From Lethocerus indicus (taxonomy: Eukaryota > Arthropoda > Insecta > Hemiptera > Belostomatidae), in NCBI GenBank assembly GCA_019843655.1, contig JACDQD010000005.1:27104954-27168953 (forward strand): 64,000 nucleotides of DNA. Reading direction: 5' to 3'. The notes beneath the pieces were generated by a model. That model did no database searches. It was given only the letters and a program-made list of their open reading frames with translations, and was not told the DNA's origin. A program made the position numbers and the translations under genes. Of the stretch, positions 39,842 to 51,199 are shown in pieces (within the stretch, counting starts at the first letter, position 1; the number at the start of each line of letters is the position of its first letter).

Positions 39842-41030
39842 AGGCAATAAAATTTAATTTCAAAGTAGCCCAAAATTCCATGATCTTTTTATTATGATTT
39901 ACCACTCTTCTCATTCCTAGTTTTCACACCATTCTAATCCTATAATCCGACAATTCCCAGCATAATAAACAATATTTCTTCAAGAGATTGTTCAACGTCA
40001 ACTAAGGTGAAACGGAACAAAAAAGTCAACTCGTGACTTATTATTATTTCATAAAATCGCCCCTAAGTCTTACAGGGGAATTCAAATAAATCATTCAAGT
40101 CGGTCCCTTGTTTAATTGTGATACGTTATACTTTGGACTAAAATAAATAGAAACACAGTAAACAGAAATAAAAGGAATATTTCTTGTGTGGATTCGAATC
40201 GAATTTAGTTTGGAAAGAAGAAAGGAAGTTGGGAGCATTGGTACTATATCATGTGTGGATTTCGTTTCCCCTATTAGTATGCCTAACTTACAGGCATCGG
40301 TGGCCTTTTTCGACCCGATAACTGATATACAAAAGGGTTCGGCGTGGATTTTGGAAGCCTCGACTCCAGTGGTTGTTTTAGTATTCAGAACGAGTTCTCA
40401 GCTCGTACTTATCGAGCGGAAGGTGATGAAAGGTCGATTGTGGAGAACGCAAGTTGGCTCCAACTCTGCCTTAACCACACCTGGTGGCACAAATCTTATT
40501 ACTTCGCCTTTTGTTAGGTATATTTCTATAACCGCGCTTTGACAGGCTGACCCTCTAAAATCCCACCTCACTCATCAACACAGAAGTCTCAGTAGAAGTT
40601 TCATAAACTGGGTAAAAAACTTTTAATGAACATGTTTAGCCGCCGTTTTAAATTTGATATTCCCAATATCAATACTGTGCTTAGAACTCTAAACTTTGTA
40701 TTACACCATATTAAAATAATAATTATTTTTTGTATAAAGCCGATTATTTATATTTCTGACATCGAGTAAGGTACAATGAAATCGATAGTCGCCCACTTAA
40801 TATGAAAACCATAAAATTTTGCCATTTTCGTACGAAATATGGTCGACTGATAAAGTTAATTGATTGGTCAATTTAAATATATATTCCTACAGGGATTCAA
40901 TGACAAAGAAGTAAATCTATAAGTGCCAAATAAACAAGTATAATCAGAAGATACTATTTATTTGAAATATTATAGATTCATTATTCGATTAATCGAACAT
41001 ATAAAATTAATTTTATGCTCCTAGCCCCAG

Positions 41031-41140
<110 letters not shown>

Positions 41141-41470
41141 AAAAATACCGAAGGCGATTAAATGGAACTCTAGGGCCTCAATTTATGCTGTACTATCAAG
41201 GCTGGTCGGACTGGCATATTGGAACACTCCCAATTCCAGGATTTAAGCGTTGACAGGGTGGACTGAGAGGCGATGTGTTTTTCCACTCTTGAATTAATCG
41301 TTACTAATTTTACACCAATTAATATCGAGCAACAATATAGTTGGAATGCAGCCAAATATTGAAGTCGATTATAGCACTGAATAAAGAATGATTCGGTAAA
41401 TTAAGTAATAATAATAATAATAGGATGTATGTGTATCATCTTCTTTATCCCCCTGCTGGTTTGGTCTTTC

Positions 41471-41507
41471 ACTGAACCGGTTTCGGCTGCTCACTATCTT
41501 CAGTAAC
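41471..41507 (-). repeat. Hammerhead-like copy with intact core boxes
   Basis: CTGAAGA (41503-41497), TAGTGAGCAGCC and GAAACCGG are present on the minus strand, followed by GAAAGACCAAACCAGC outside. The cleavage triplet is GTT rather than GTC, and the 4-bp stem I of the best copy is not conserved. Core boxes agree with the family, but self-cleavage is unlikely without stem I. Confidence 0.55.
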
Positions 41508-42228
41508 ATTTTCTTCCGTAAGTCGGTTTTCAGTGCCATTGAGGCACTGGCAATCCACATTTACTGCGCTTTTCAGATTTCTGACCGTCATTTCCAAATG
41601 TATCGCTTTTATTTATCGAAGATGTTGAGGAATTTTCGAAGTTTCCATCAATTTGTATGATACTGAATATGTTTTTCGCCCATTTATTTAAATCTTTCGG
41701 TCTTATGGACTTTCTCATTTATGGCCAATGTACCGATGACGAATCTACTGAAGATGACGAGGAGCCTATTAAAAGAAAATAAACGGTAATGTTTACCTCG
41801 TTTCTGAAGGTCGAAAGATGTCCACATCCTCGATATCCTTTATTTGCAGGCTAATTAAAAAAAAAAGCCTATAATACTCATCGTCGACTATCCAGCGTAT
41901 ACGGGGCCCTTTTAGTATATACAAAAACAGATCCTTCATTAAAATTAAACTATCCGAGCTCGAATTTTCGGTTTAAATTAGGGGCGGAGATAAGGGGTCG
42001 GTTGTTTATTTATAACTTGAGGAAGCCGTTAGGCAGACGGAAGGGTAGCAGGTTAAGTTGTGTGACTAATGGACGGGCATATTTCAAAAGTTGGCTGATA
42101 AGCGATACATAGTTCAATTCCGCGGGCCTCTGGTCGAACTTTAAAAGCTGTTGGTTAAACTTTCTGTCTGCCGCCCGGCCCCGAGATAAACAATTGTTTA
42201 TCACCCCAACCGCCCGTGCGGTCCATTC

Positions 42229-42411
<183 letters not shown>

Positions 42412-42644
42412 AAGGAAATCGCCTGTTATTAATACATCCTGAAGATAACTTTTGCAAAAGTAAACAGGAAACCTCTTCAGTCGGAAATTCAACTCAGTCG
42501 GTATTTCAGTGAACAATTCTCTTGTTAACTGTCCAGGAGTGCTAATAATATGTTTATTTAGAAATCTGGTGTGACGGGAAAAAATACGTTAAAGCCAAAT
42601 ATTGTAAAGGTGGAGCACCGCATTGCAATGGCAATCGACACCGC

Positions 42645-42698
42645 CCAACTGAAGTTGGCGAGCAGCCGAAACCGGCCAAGTAAAAGGCCAAACCGACG
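42645..42698 (+). repeat. Hammerhead-like copy with altered first box
   Basis: CTGAAGT (last base A to T), TGGC, GAGCA, GCC and GAAACCGGCC can be read from 42649, followed by AAGTAAAAGGCCAAACCG. The leader GACACCGCCCAA corresponds to the leader of the best copy. Changes at A9 and in the cleavage triplet (GCC) predict an inactive copy. Confidence 0.55.
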
Positions 42699-43172
42699 GG
42701 CACAGAATATTACGGGAAATGTGTATTTCAAACGCTCCAAGACCGCCAAACAGGTAATCCAGATAAGATATATCAATTTAATATAATAAAATAATAATTA
42801 ATATTTTATATTGTAATTTGATATTGTGAAATTTAAAATAGAAAAAAAAAGGACGCGACAAAAACTTCAATTGGACCGGTTCGCGATTGCGGGAAACAGT
42901 CAGACCGGGATAAAAGCAGTGAACTACCGATATTTATTAGTCTGCAGTGGAATTTCCAGTGAATCGTATTTCTTTTCCAGTCATTCAGAGCCAACTTACC
43001 GAACTCGCAAATAACAATAGTCTCTTGAATAATGTCTGCGAAGAATGAATAGCAAAAAATATGCGAATACCTATGAGAAAGCCCAATTACTGTAACAGTA
43101 ACTCCATAGTCAGAATAAATTATAAACGTATTTTTTTCATATTTACACGTACGTAGTTGTTAATTATTTATT

Positions 43173-43174
43173 AT

Positions 43175-43205
<31 letters not shown>

Positions 43206-43232
43206 CATGTGTGTGTGTGTATGTATGTGTGT
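43173..43232 (+). repeat. Self-complementary (AC)n(AT)n(GT)n microsatellite
   Basis: ACACACACATAT, an AT run, then ACATGTGTGTGTGTGT. The left AC arm is complementary to the right GT arm across the AT centre, so the whole tract can fold back on itself. Confidence 0.9.
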
Positions 43233-43239
43233 ATTGAAA

Positions 43240-44925
43240 TTATGGAAAAAGGACGCACGAATCCCACCACGATCATAAAAAAAAATTAAAAATGTTGAAA
43301 GGAGATATATACCATGCAAGTAAGTGTGGTGAGGACAGGATTCTCTGGCACAGCTAACTACGAAATGGAATAATAATTTGACATTCATTATATAAATCAA
43401 AGTCTCATTATGTCAACATAACTAGATAACATAATTGAAGTCGGGAAGCCTTTAGCTTTAATGGAATCAGCGACCCACGAGTCGAAAATGCGGGACCCAC
43501 CGAGTGAATTAGTGCCATGGGCCGCAGTATCCCGCTGACTTGGCCGAAAAGCATAAACCAGTCCAATTAAAGGAGAGGAATCAACCGGGTCCCAAACTCC
43601 TAATTCTTGTTACTCGGAATGTTAAATTAATTAATGGAAATAGAGGATTATGTTATTTATTGTAGTTTAGAGCTCCCCGATGGAAGATTATGTATTTAGG
43701 TCTCACAGAACGATTAGCCTCCTAGTGAAACTTCTACTTCCTTTTATATATTCAAAACTTGATTGAAACAAATATTTAATATTTACACTGTAGCTTAAAG
43801 TAAAGAATCGTCTAGCGTCCGGGGTGCCATCTCTACTATAATAAGAGTAATGAAACGCGAACTTGAACTTGAGTCAACCCTGGCTCGGCGAGTTAGGGCT
43901 GTCTGGCATAATTAAAGGCTACTTTATTGGACGCTTCTTTCAAGTTTTAAGTTTTCTTCAATTAAACCCGCCACAATTAATGGACGGATTGTCTAATCGC
44001 CTCAATAAATTTATCAGGTCACCCGGGGCTACCTATAAATATAACTACCCCCTCCTTTCTGGAATACAAATTTTTTGTTATGAAGCTTATTATATAAAAA
44101 GATGAACGAAAGTTGTTATAATTAAAATCATATTCAATGAAATTATACAACCATTTCCACTACATTAAAATTAAAATTTATAATGGCGTCTTAGAAAGAA
44201 TACAGAACGATGAGAGAAAAACAAGCTGTTAAAATAATCTATAATGTACAGAAAAACCACCAACGTCTGCTTCAAGTTACCTGCAATTAGATTAGATATT
44301 ATTCCAATCAATATTTAGCGCTCACTAACCCTTCAGACCCTTTTGTTGCCAATTGTTCCACCACAATTATAGTCGGATAACCTCCAAAAAGAAAGCCTCA
44401 GAGGAAGAGGCTACAAAGTATTTTAAACAATAAATTATTCAGCAATTGTCCGTTTTTTATACCAATATCTACTGTTTATACAACGTCGCTGGTGATTGAA
44501 TTCTACCCTCGAGTATACCAGCAATGGAGAGATCACTCCCTCACTAATTTACCGACAGAATGCTAATGACGATGGGGAGTAAACGAAACCTCAAACTGGG
44601 CCCCCAAACAAGGCCCGTAATGGGACCAATAATTCATTCTATTTCGCATGGTACTATACGTATAAAAGAATTTTAATCTATAATGGGGGGGAAAGATAAA
44701 TTTAATAAATAGAGAAAACAATTAATTTCAGACAATACCTAAAAAATGACCTTAATCATTATAAAGAAACATTATAATACAAATTTCCATATTTTATTTA
44801 CCATTCTTTTGGTTGATATCGTGCATTTCGGATCTGCTTTAGTTATGCCGAAGGTTTCTTCCTTTGGGAAGTTTGAAAAAATTAACTCAGCGTTGATAGG
44901 TTTAGAGTACTTGTTTTGGGTTCTG
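43240..44925. other. Gene-free stretch
   Basis: AT-rich with no clear repeat. A small hairpin (GCCTC..GAGGC) is near 44,397. Nothing else is seen. Confidence 0.5.
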
Positions 44926-44929
44926 CGTC

Positions 44930-45215
44930 AGGAGAAGATGAGGATGCCCAAAAAACACCCAAAGTGCCAAAAGTGACTGTGGTGGTTGTAGTGTATTCAG
45001 TTTAATGCGCTACTAGTTTCAATAGTACGGCGCATCTAATACTAGCCCGCAACAAAGGTCTGTCTTACATTTTAGTATTAGCGCTTTACATGTAGCGCCT
45101 TATAGTACAACTGTAACAGTGACGGTGCAGTGAGGATGCCCAAAAACATCCAAAGTGCCAAAGTAACTGACACCGCGACTGAAGATGGCGAAATACGCGA
45201 AATCTACGTCAGCGT
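44930..45215 (+). repeat. Composite repeat: inverted internal module flanked by direct copies of the hammerhead-unit leader
   Basis: A leader block (GATGAGGATGCCC ... CCAAAGTGCCAAAAGTGACT, about 44,937-44,977) is followed by a module at 44,974-45,107 and then by a second leader copy at 45,130-45,165. The second leader runs into CTGAAGATGGCGA at 45179-45191, where the hammerhead-like motif breaks off and joins the downstream tail (CGCGAAATCTACG). The module is the reverse complement of 54,535-54,660, although the leader after it has the same orientation in both places. No coding capacity is evident. Confidence 0.55.
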
Positions 45216-45260
45216 TAATAAGTTAAGCTAGAACTATGAGTCGGTTCAGTCAGTCGGATC

Positions 45261-45385
45261 AGAAAAAATTCAAATCCAAAAAAGCTAAATAGAGCTGTCT
45301 TTCTTTTTTGCTGCTCTGAGCTATTCCGGTCATATGTGGGTTTCAAATTGGCTCAATATGCTTCAATTCCGGTTAGACACAAAAC
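45261..45385 (+). repeat. Block nearly identical to the reverse complement of 57,686-57,812
   Basis: Over about 105-120 bases this block and 57,686-57,812 (minus strand) differ at only a few positions, which makes it one of the youngest-looking duplications in the window. In one frame both copies are open and encode the same peptide piece with NRAVFLFCCSELFRSYVGF and KLAQYASI, but this copy soon reaches a stop and neither has a recognisable domain. It lies about 70 bases after the truncated hammerhead-like motif. Confidence 0.6.
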
Positions 45386-47314
45386 CAATAATATCAATAT
45401 CGTCTTTTTATACCTGCCAAGCAAATATAAACAGTGGTACTCGACGGTCTCGAGACGAACGGGACCAATCTTTACTTAGTCCCACACAAATAATTCACAT
45501 CATTTCCTCTGGCTGTACAAAATATAAGATTAAGTTACTTACCTTGGGAAGATACAAATATAGCGGTCTCCGTTTGAAATATGTATACAGAAAGAAACGA
45601 GGCGGTAGGAGTGAGAGGAGGGTTTCCGTGGGAAGTTAATCTGAGAGGGACGGATGGATAGGGCTCCATATTACATATGACCCTTGTTCAACCAAAATCC
45701 CAGGGTGGTCCACACGAATATGCCCGCATAATCATACCTTCCCTAAACCTAGATCTCAGGATTTTCTATTTCTCATTTTAGGTCATTCTGCACATTACAA
45801 ATTTGAACTGAAGGTATTACATTTCATATTATATACTCGCTTTGATAGACTGATGACTATGAACAAGCTAAGGCCGAACTGTGAATCTGACCGAACGTAA
45901 TTGTTTCAGGTTTCACAGCCTTCTATAAATAGGGGCGATAAATATCGGGGCGAATTGAAAAATCCACAAAGGACCAGGTAGGCTTTAGTTGGGTAAGCGT
46001 TTTCCGGCCCGGGCTTGATTTCTCTTTTTCCTCCCAGCGAGCCCCTTCCAGTTTCCCGAACGATTACTGCTCTCCGAAGAATCCTTCGATTTAAAGGATG
46101 AAACAATCAAAAGGAAAAAGCCTGGATTCGGACAAAAAAAAGAAGAACGAAAGAGGAAGTAATTGCAACGTATACCGCTTACTCATCGAAGGGCAATATA
46201 CCGTTGGGAGGGACACACCTAGAGCCTCAGTCTAGGCTTTCAGTCTAGGTTTGAGGTAAACGTGCAATTTATGTAGCATATATGCCGCATCAAGAACTGA
46301 GATTGTGGGAGGTAATGGATCAAAAATTTGAGCGGGTTAATTCTCCTATATTTGAAGTCATAGGAAGAGGGAGAAGAAAGAAAGACTCATCTGATATTCG
46401 GAAACACAAAAAAATAATATATCTAAAAGCATAGACAAAATTAAATCACAATAACTAATCCCCTCAGACAACGTTTTATTTATCTATATTAGCTATAACT
46501 GAGTTTTTTGTTCCTTCTTCCAAATGTTTTTGCTTTCTACGTTTCTTATTATTATTTCCAATGCAGTTGCAAGCTACTACTCTGTTGGAGGAAAATTCGG
46601 TTCATATTATGTTTGAAAAATATATAAAGTACGAATGACATTCAACCGTAAGAATGCTAAGAACAATTGTAACGACAGTTTGTTGAACATTTTGAAATTT
46701 ACATTCTGTTTTTAAACAATCGCCAAAAGGTATTTTGACTGTAAATACCTTTTTCCTTCTTTGCCCCTCCCGTTTCATATTAGCCGGGCGCAGGGCTCTT
46801 TGCCAGTGGTCAGTATCGCTAAAAGGCCATAATTCGTTAACCGCCATCCCCTAGGGCCTTTTATAAGGGAGGGGGTTGCGGTCCGCCGGTCGACAATTAA
46901 AGTTAAATGGATGAAGGAGCTGTGTGGTCTGGTCCAGTGGCCGTGCTCGCCGGTGCGGTCGGCTCCAGCCCCAGCCCCAGCCCCTGACAGACTCAAAATT
47001 GCTACGATAACGGTCATTTGTCCCACCCACTCCAAACGCTTTTCACCACTTAATTTTCCATTTTCAGGGTGTTTCGGAAGGCTTTTGAAGGTTGCGATTT
47101 TAGCGAAAAGCGGCTTATTTCCAGGGGAAACCGATTCCGGAAAATCCTGCCCGCGACCTTGTTAATGAGCCTCTAAAACAAATCGCATTTACGATGAAGT
47201 TTAGCTCAAAAAGCTGCGTCCCCTATATAAAGACGTTTCTTAGCCCGAGTATTTGCCTCGACAAAATTGTCGGTACGATCAAGCAAGTGTACAGAAAGAG
47301 TAGGTACATCTGGC

Positions 47315-47356
47315 ATTCGGAAGATGGCGAGAAGCCGAAAGCGGTCCACCAAGGCC
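47315..47356 (+). repeat. Decayed hammerhead-like copy
   Basis: GGAAGATGGCGAGAAGCC, then GAAAGCGGTCC and ACCAAGGCC follow the family layout. The first box has GGAAGA for CTGAAGA. Confidence 0.4.
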
Positions 47357-48303
47357 CTAGAATTGGTGATGACCAACCAAATGGTACTTTAAAAATAAAA
47401 TCGTCTCGAAGAATGAATGCTTTCAGTAAACTATATATTATTTATTTACGAACGTCATTATCACTATGCGTTCGTGAACAGCTACTCGTATGCCCGACAG
47501 ACAAATATCCCAATATCCGATGATTTAGACGGAATTAATTTAGAGGGAAGCCTCAAACAAATGGGAAGTAGGAAAACGGCCGTTTGTTTTGGGATAGGAC
47601 GAGAAGACCCATTAGAACAACGTGTTGCAGCTAATTCCATGTTTTAATAGATTTTCCAGTTCGGGATATTCGCAAACGTGGCCCGACTAATTAATTTTCA
47701 CCGTTTACATATTAAACAAGGGCAATTATGTATGACCAACCTATATTGACCGTATTGACTTTATAAAAGAATTAATTTGCTTTACGTACAGTCTGACGAA
47801 CGCCGCCGCTTACTTCTCAAGACCGTCTGACATGCCCACCAGTGCCTATAAACTGAGTTAGTGTCAAATTTTGCTTACATCCAAGATCAAATTAGTTCTA
47901 CAACTGCTCTAAACAACATTATAATACGGGCAAAACCTCAAGCCAACGCCGACATAATTCAATCTGTTCTCGCCCAGTAGAGAAACTCGCGTAATCAAAT
48001 AATCTTGTATGTAATCCTGTCTGTTTTCTTTCTGGAAAATAGGAAGTAATAGGTAATTTTAAAAAAACTGGAATAATTAATATATGGAAGAGAAATATCT
48101 AGAAAAAGTATTCTGTCCGAATATCCTAGAGTTGAGCTCATATAACTCTACAAAACATTTTAGGAATTTAACATATTTTAAAATGAAGTAACAATGCCAT
48201 TCTTTTATAACAGTTTCGGCGTGTTTTTGTTGTGTATTTCCTTTTTTTTGGTAACTGTACATGTGAGGTCTCGAGGTGTACAGGACCAGTATGCCCGGCG
48301 ATA

Positions 48304-48378
48304 CACTATCTCCGGACAAGTGGATTAAGTTTTTCCTCCTGCGGGGTTTCTCCCAATGTCAGTAGACAACGCAAACGG
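48304..48378 (+). repeat. Dispersed repeat, partner at 11,031-11,094
   Basis: CACTATCTCCG, then GGGTTTCTCCCA and CAGTAGACAACGCAAACGG. See the 11 kb copy. Family unknown. Confidence 0.45.
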
Positions 48379-48660
48379 CTCAACGTGGCGAGACAAAGCT
48401 CCAACGATAATATTCCACTGTCCCCGTCATAGAACTTTGAAGTCAAATAAATATCCCACAAACTGTAACTCCGGAGGAAATATCAAATTGTATAACCCAG
48501 AGAGAGAAAGAGAGATAGAGAGTGAGAAAGGGGGAGAGAAATAGAGAGAGGGATGGTATGAAAAAATAGCGGTGGCGGGTGGGATGATTGCGTGCGGCGA
48601 AGCGAAACTGATCCTTAAAGCCGGGTCGGACGCGTAATCAGGCCAAATTGGTTGCGTCTA

Positions 48661-48777
48661 GCCTCTCCCTCTCTCCCCCTCCCTATCTCTCTCTCCCTCC
48701 CTCCCTATCCCTCTCCCTCCCTCCCTATCCCTCTCCCTCCCTCCCTCCCTCTCTCTCTCGCTCTCCCTCTCTCCCAT
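48661..48777 (+). repeat. Polypyrimidine tract with a 20-base internal repeat
   Basis: Almost pure C/T over about 117 bases. CCCTCCCTCCCTATCCCTCT is repeated in tandem within it. A GA-rich tract at about 48,500-48,555 lies 110 bases to the left, so the two could pair or form a triplex. Confidence 0.85.
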
Positions 48778-48795
48778 CTAGCGGGGCCAAATATT

Positions 48796-48822
48796 ATGCA
48801 AATTTATTTGGAGCATTTGCAT
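48796..48822 (+). promoter_or_regulatory. Pair of inverted POU octamer sites
   Basis: ATGCAAAT at 48796-48803 and ATTTGCAT at 48815-48822 are the two orientations of the octamer bound by POU-domain factors, 11 bases apart. Seen directly; use as an enhancer is inferred. Confidence 0.35.
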
Positions 48823-49987
48823 AAATATTCATACGATGTAAAATATCCTTTAGGTCGAAAAGCCCGGGGTCGAAAAATATCGGGAAAAAATGTCTTCATC
48901 CACGTTTTGACGCGACGGTGGCAAAAAATGTTACGGTAATGCCGATAGGGAGATGGAGGGGGGATATCCCGGGAATAATGAGAATACGGGATCGCGTCTT
49001 TGCAATCACAATACGAAGGCTGAAATATAATTCGGCAGCTCCATTTTGACCCTGTTATTTTCTAAACGTTAAAAATACGCGGCCATATTTGCTGCTATAT
49101 ATCTTATGCGATTGACAGTACTTGGAAAATTATATTTTTTAACTGGTAACTATGGAAAACAAAGAATTATTTTTAGGGGTGAGTTATATATTGTTTTACA
49201 CAGTAATATGTCTATGTACACATATCCAGTTTCCCGGTAAAAACGTTACTCGTAAAAATTAATATCATTCATTATTTTCCTGTTTTCCATTTTAAATAGT
49301 ACAAGAGGGACCCAGGTCCCTATAATAATAGTATACAAATAACAACGTTTACATTTATTAATGCCTACTGAGTTGATTTGAACGAGTGAAGCTCTTCGGA
49401 TGAAGGTCCCTCCTAAATAAATAATAATATGGACTCTACTACTAATATGGACGTAAAGCCCATTTGTGAAATAATAAAATCATTCATATATGTTACGATG
49501 TCGCCACTCTATTTTACAGTAGGTCACATTGCACCTGCCCCTATTCTGAACACGAACTGGAACCTATTTGTCTGAACTTGTTTTTTCGAAGCAGTGAGAT
49601 TGCAAAGTCGACTTCGTACATTACATTTAATCCTACCTTATGCAGAGGCCGCTGGCGCTCGTACGTCGCAATTTCTTCTGCAACCGCATTTAAATTATTC
49701 TATTTGCACATTTTTAACTGTTAACGTTAGTCACGGAGCAAGTATTAAAAATGTATTGATCTAAAAGGATATATAAAGTGAAATGTTATAAGTTTCTCTT
49801 ATAAATCGCTGCAGATCCGCATTCTGTACATTATTAACGAAATGCTAATTAACGAAAGAAAAAAATTGCCTCACAATGTACAAGTGAATCGGGTCGTGTG
49901 GGGCTTGGCTGGCAGTATGGGGGATGAGTGGTGAGCTAGCGACTATCACACATCTATCACAAGCAGGGTGGTAGCAGCTAGGGTGGC

Positions 49988-50022
49988 TTCTTCCCTCCCT
50001 CCCTCCCTCCATCCCTCCCTCT
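49988..50022 (+). repeat. (CCCT)n-like tract
   Basis: CTTCCCTCCCTCCCTCCCTC and following similar bases. A short impure tetranucleotide repeat. Confidence 0.85.
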
Positions 50023-51154
50023 CTACCCCCGCCATCAACATGGTTCCTATTCGTCATGGCAGACGCGACCAGAATAATTGGGACCGAAATCGTCTCTCAC
50101 TCTCAGCCAGCCGCAGACCCAATTCTAATAATGAGCTGAAATCGAGCCCAGGTGGTGCACAATGCACGCCTAGCCTACTAGGCATTAGTTAGATCAAACC
50201 AACAGCCGCCTCCCTGCCAATTTTTAACTATTTATTATTACATCTAGACATTAACCAAACACCGGAGTGAGAGATTCGGATTTAATCAATAAAGATTTGA
50301 AGCTGGAATATCGACCAGCCACTAGAGAATAAAGGGTGTTTAATGTTATGCACATAGGACGTTAGGCTGCAGTTAATGTGAGCAATGTGCCTCTGCGGGC
50401 AGTCACAGTAAGAATGGGATCTTCCGGAAAATGAAATGGGAATAGGCTCCCTTATGAATTTGCTCGTTGTTCAAGTTTAAAAAAAAGGGGGGTATAATAT
50501 TACGTTTTATTCTAGGTTAGAACATTCGGAACAGATGCCACTCCAATTTATGGCATCATTAATGGTGAAATTTTCTCTCGGCACTCGGTTATTTGCTGCC
50601 ATCCCGGATATTTCGGCCTTTCCCCTTCGATTCTTTTTCTTTACAGAAAGCTGTAAATTAAAGTTGAAAAATATATGAAATGAAAAATATATAAAAAAAC
50701 CTCCCTCGTTATTAGGCTCGCGAATTAGTTATTCACTTCACTCCATTTTTCCAGTTTGCCCTAGTTAGATACCCCGTCTTCATAATCCGGTAATAATACA
50801 ATCGCTCTATTATATTTACCCAATGTTCGGAATTCACAAAACGGAATGAAAAAATGTATAATTGAGCCTTGAGAATAATATTGATCATTCCAAATACAAG
50901 AAGAAATAACCAATGTGATCCTAGAACAGAGAATTGGCACAGCTTGGATGTTGGGTAGGCGCCTTTGATGCTCAGCCCGCATTACTAAATTGTCGCCACG
51001 ATGAAATACCGATTTGCCCGCATAAAGACAGTTTAAATTCGATTAACTTGAAAGTCGGGAATTGTCACATCTTGTCCTATTTTCGTTTTCACCTCGGAAA
51101 ATCAGAAAGTTAGCCGGAAACCAGGTGTGAAACATAACACTGCAGGCATCTGAA

Positions 51155-51158
<4 letters not shown>

Positions 51159-51195
<37 letters not shown>
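51159..51195 (+). repeat. (GA)n microsatellite
   Basis: Uninterrupted GA repeat of about 37 bases. Confidence 0.95.

Positions 51196-51199
<4 letters not shown>

Larger units (their letters stand above)
37510..40980. other. Gene-free stretch
   Basis: Apart from the purine tract and the 39.6 kb repeat units, there is a 118-codon plus-strand frame at 40,186-40,542 of ordinary composition that I do not recognise and cannot link to splice sites or a partner exon. Confidence 0.45.

Noticed and set aside
40186..40542. 118-codon plus-strand frame of ordinary composition
   Set aside because: Not recognised; no splice sites or neighbouring exon to support it.
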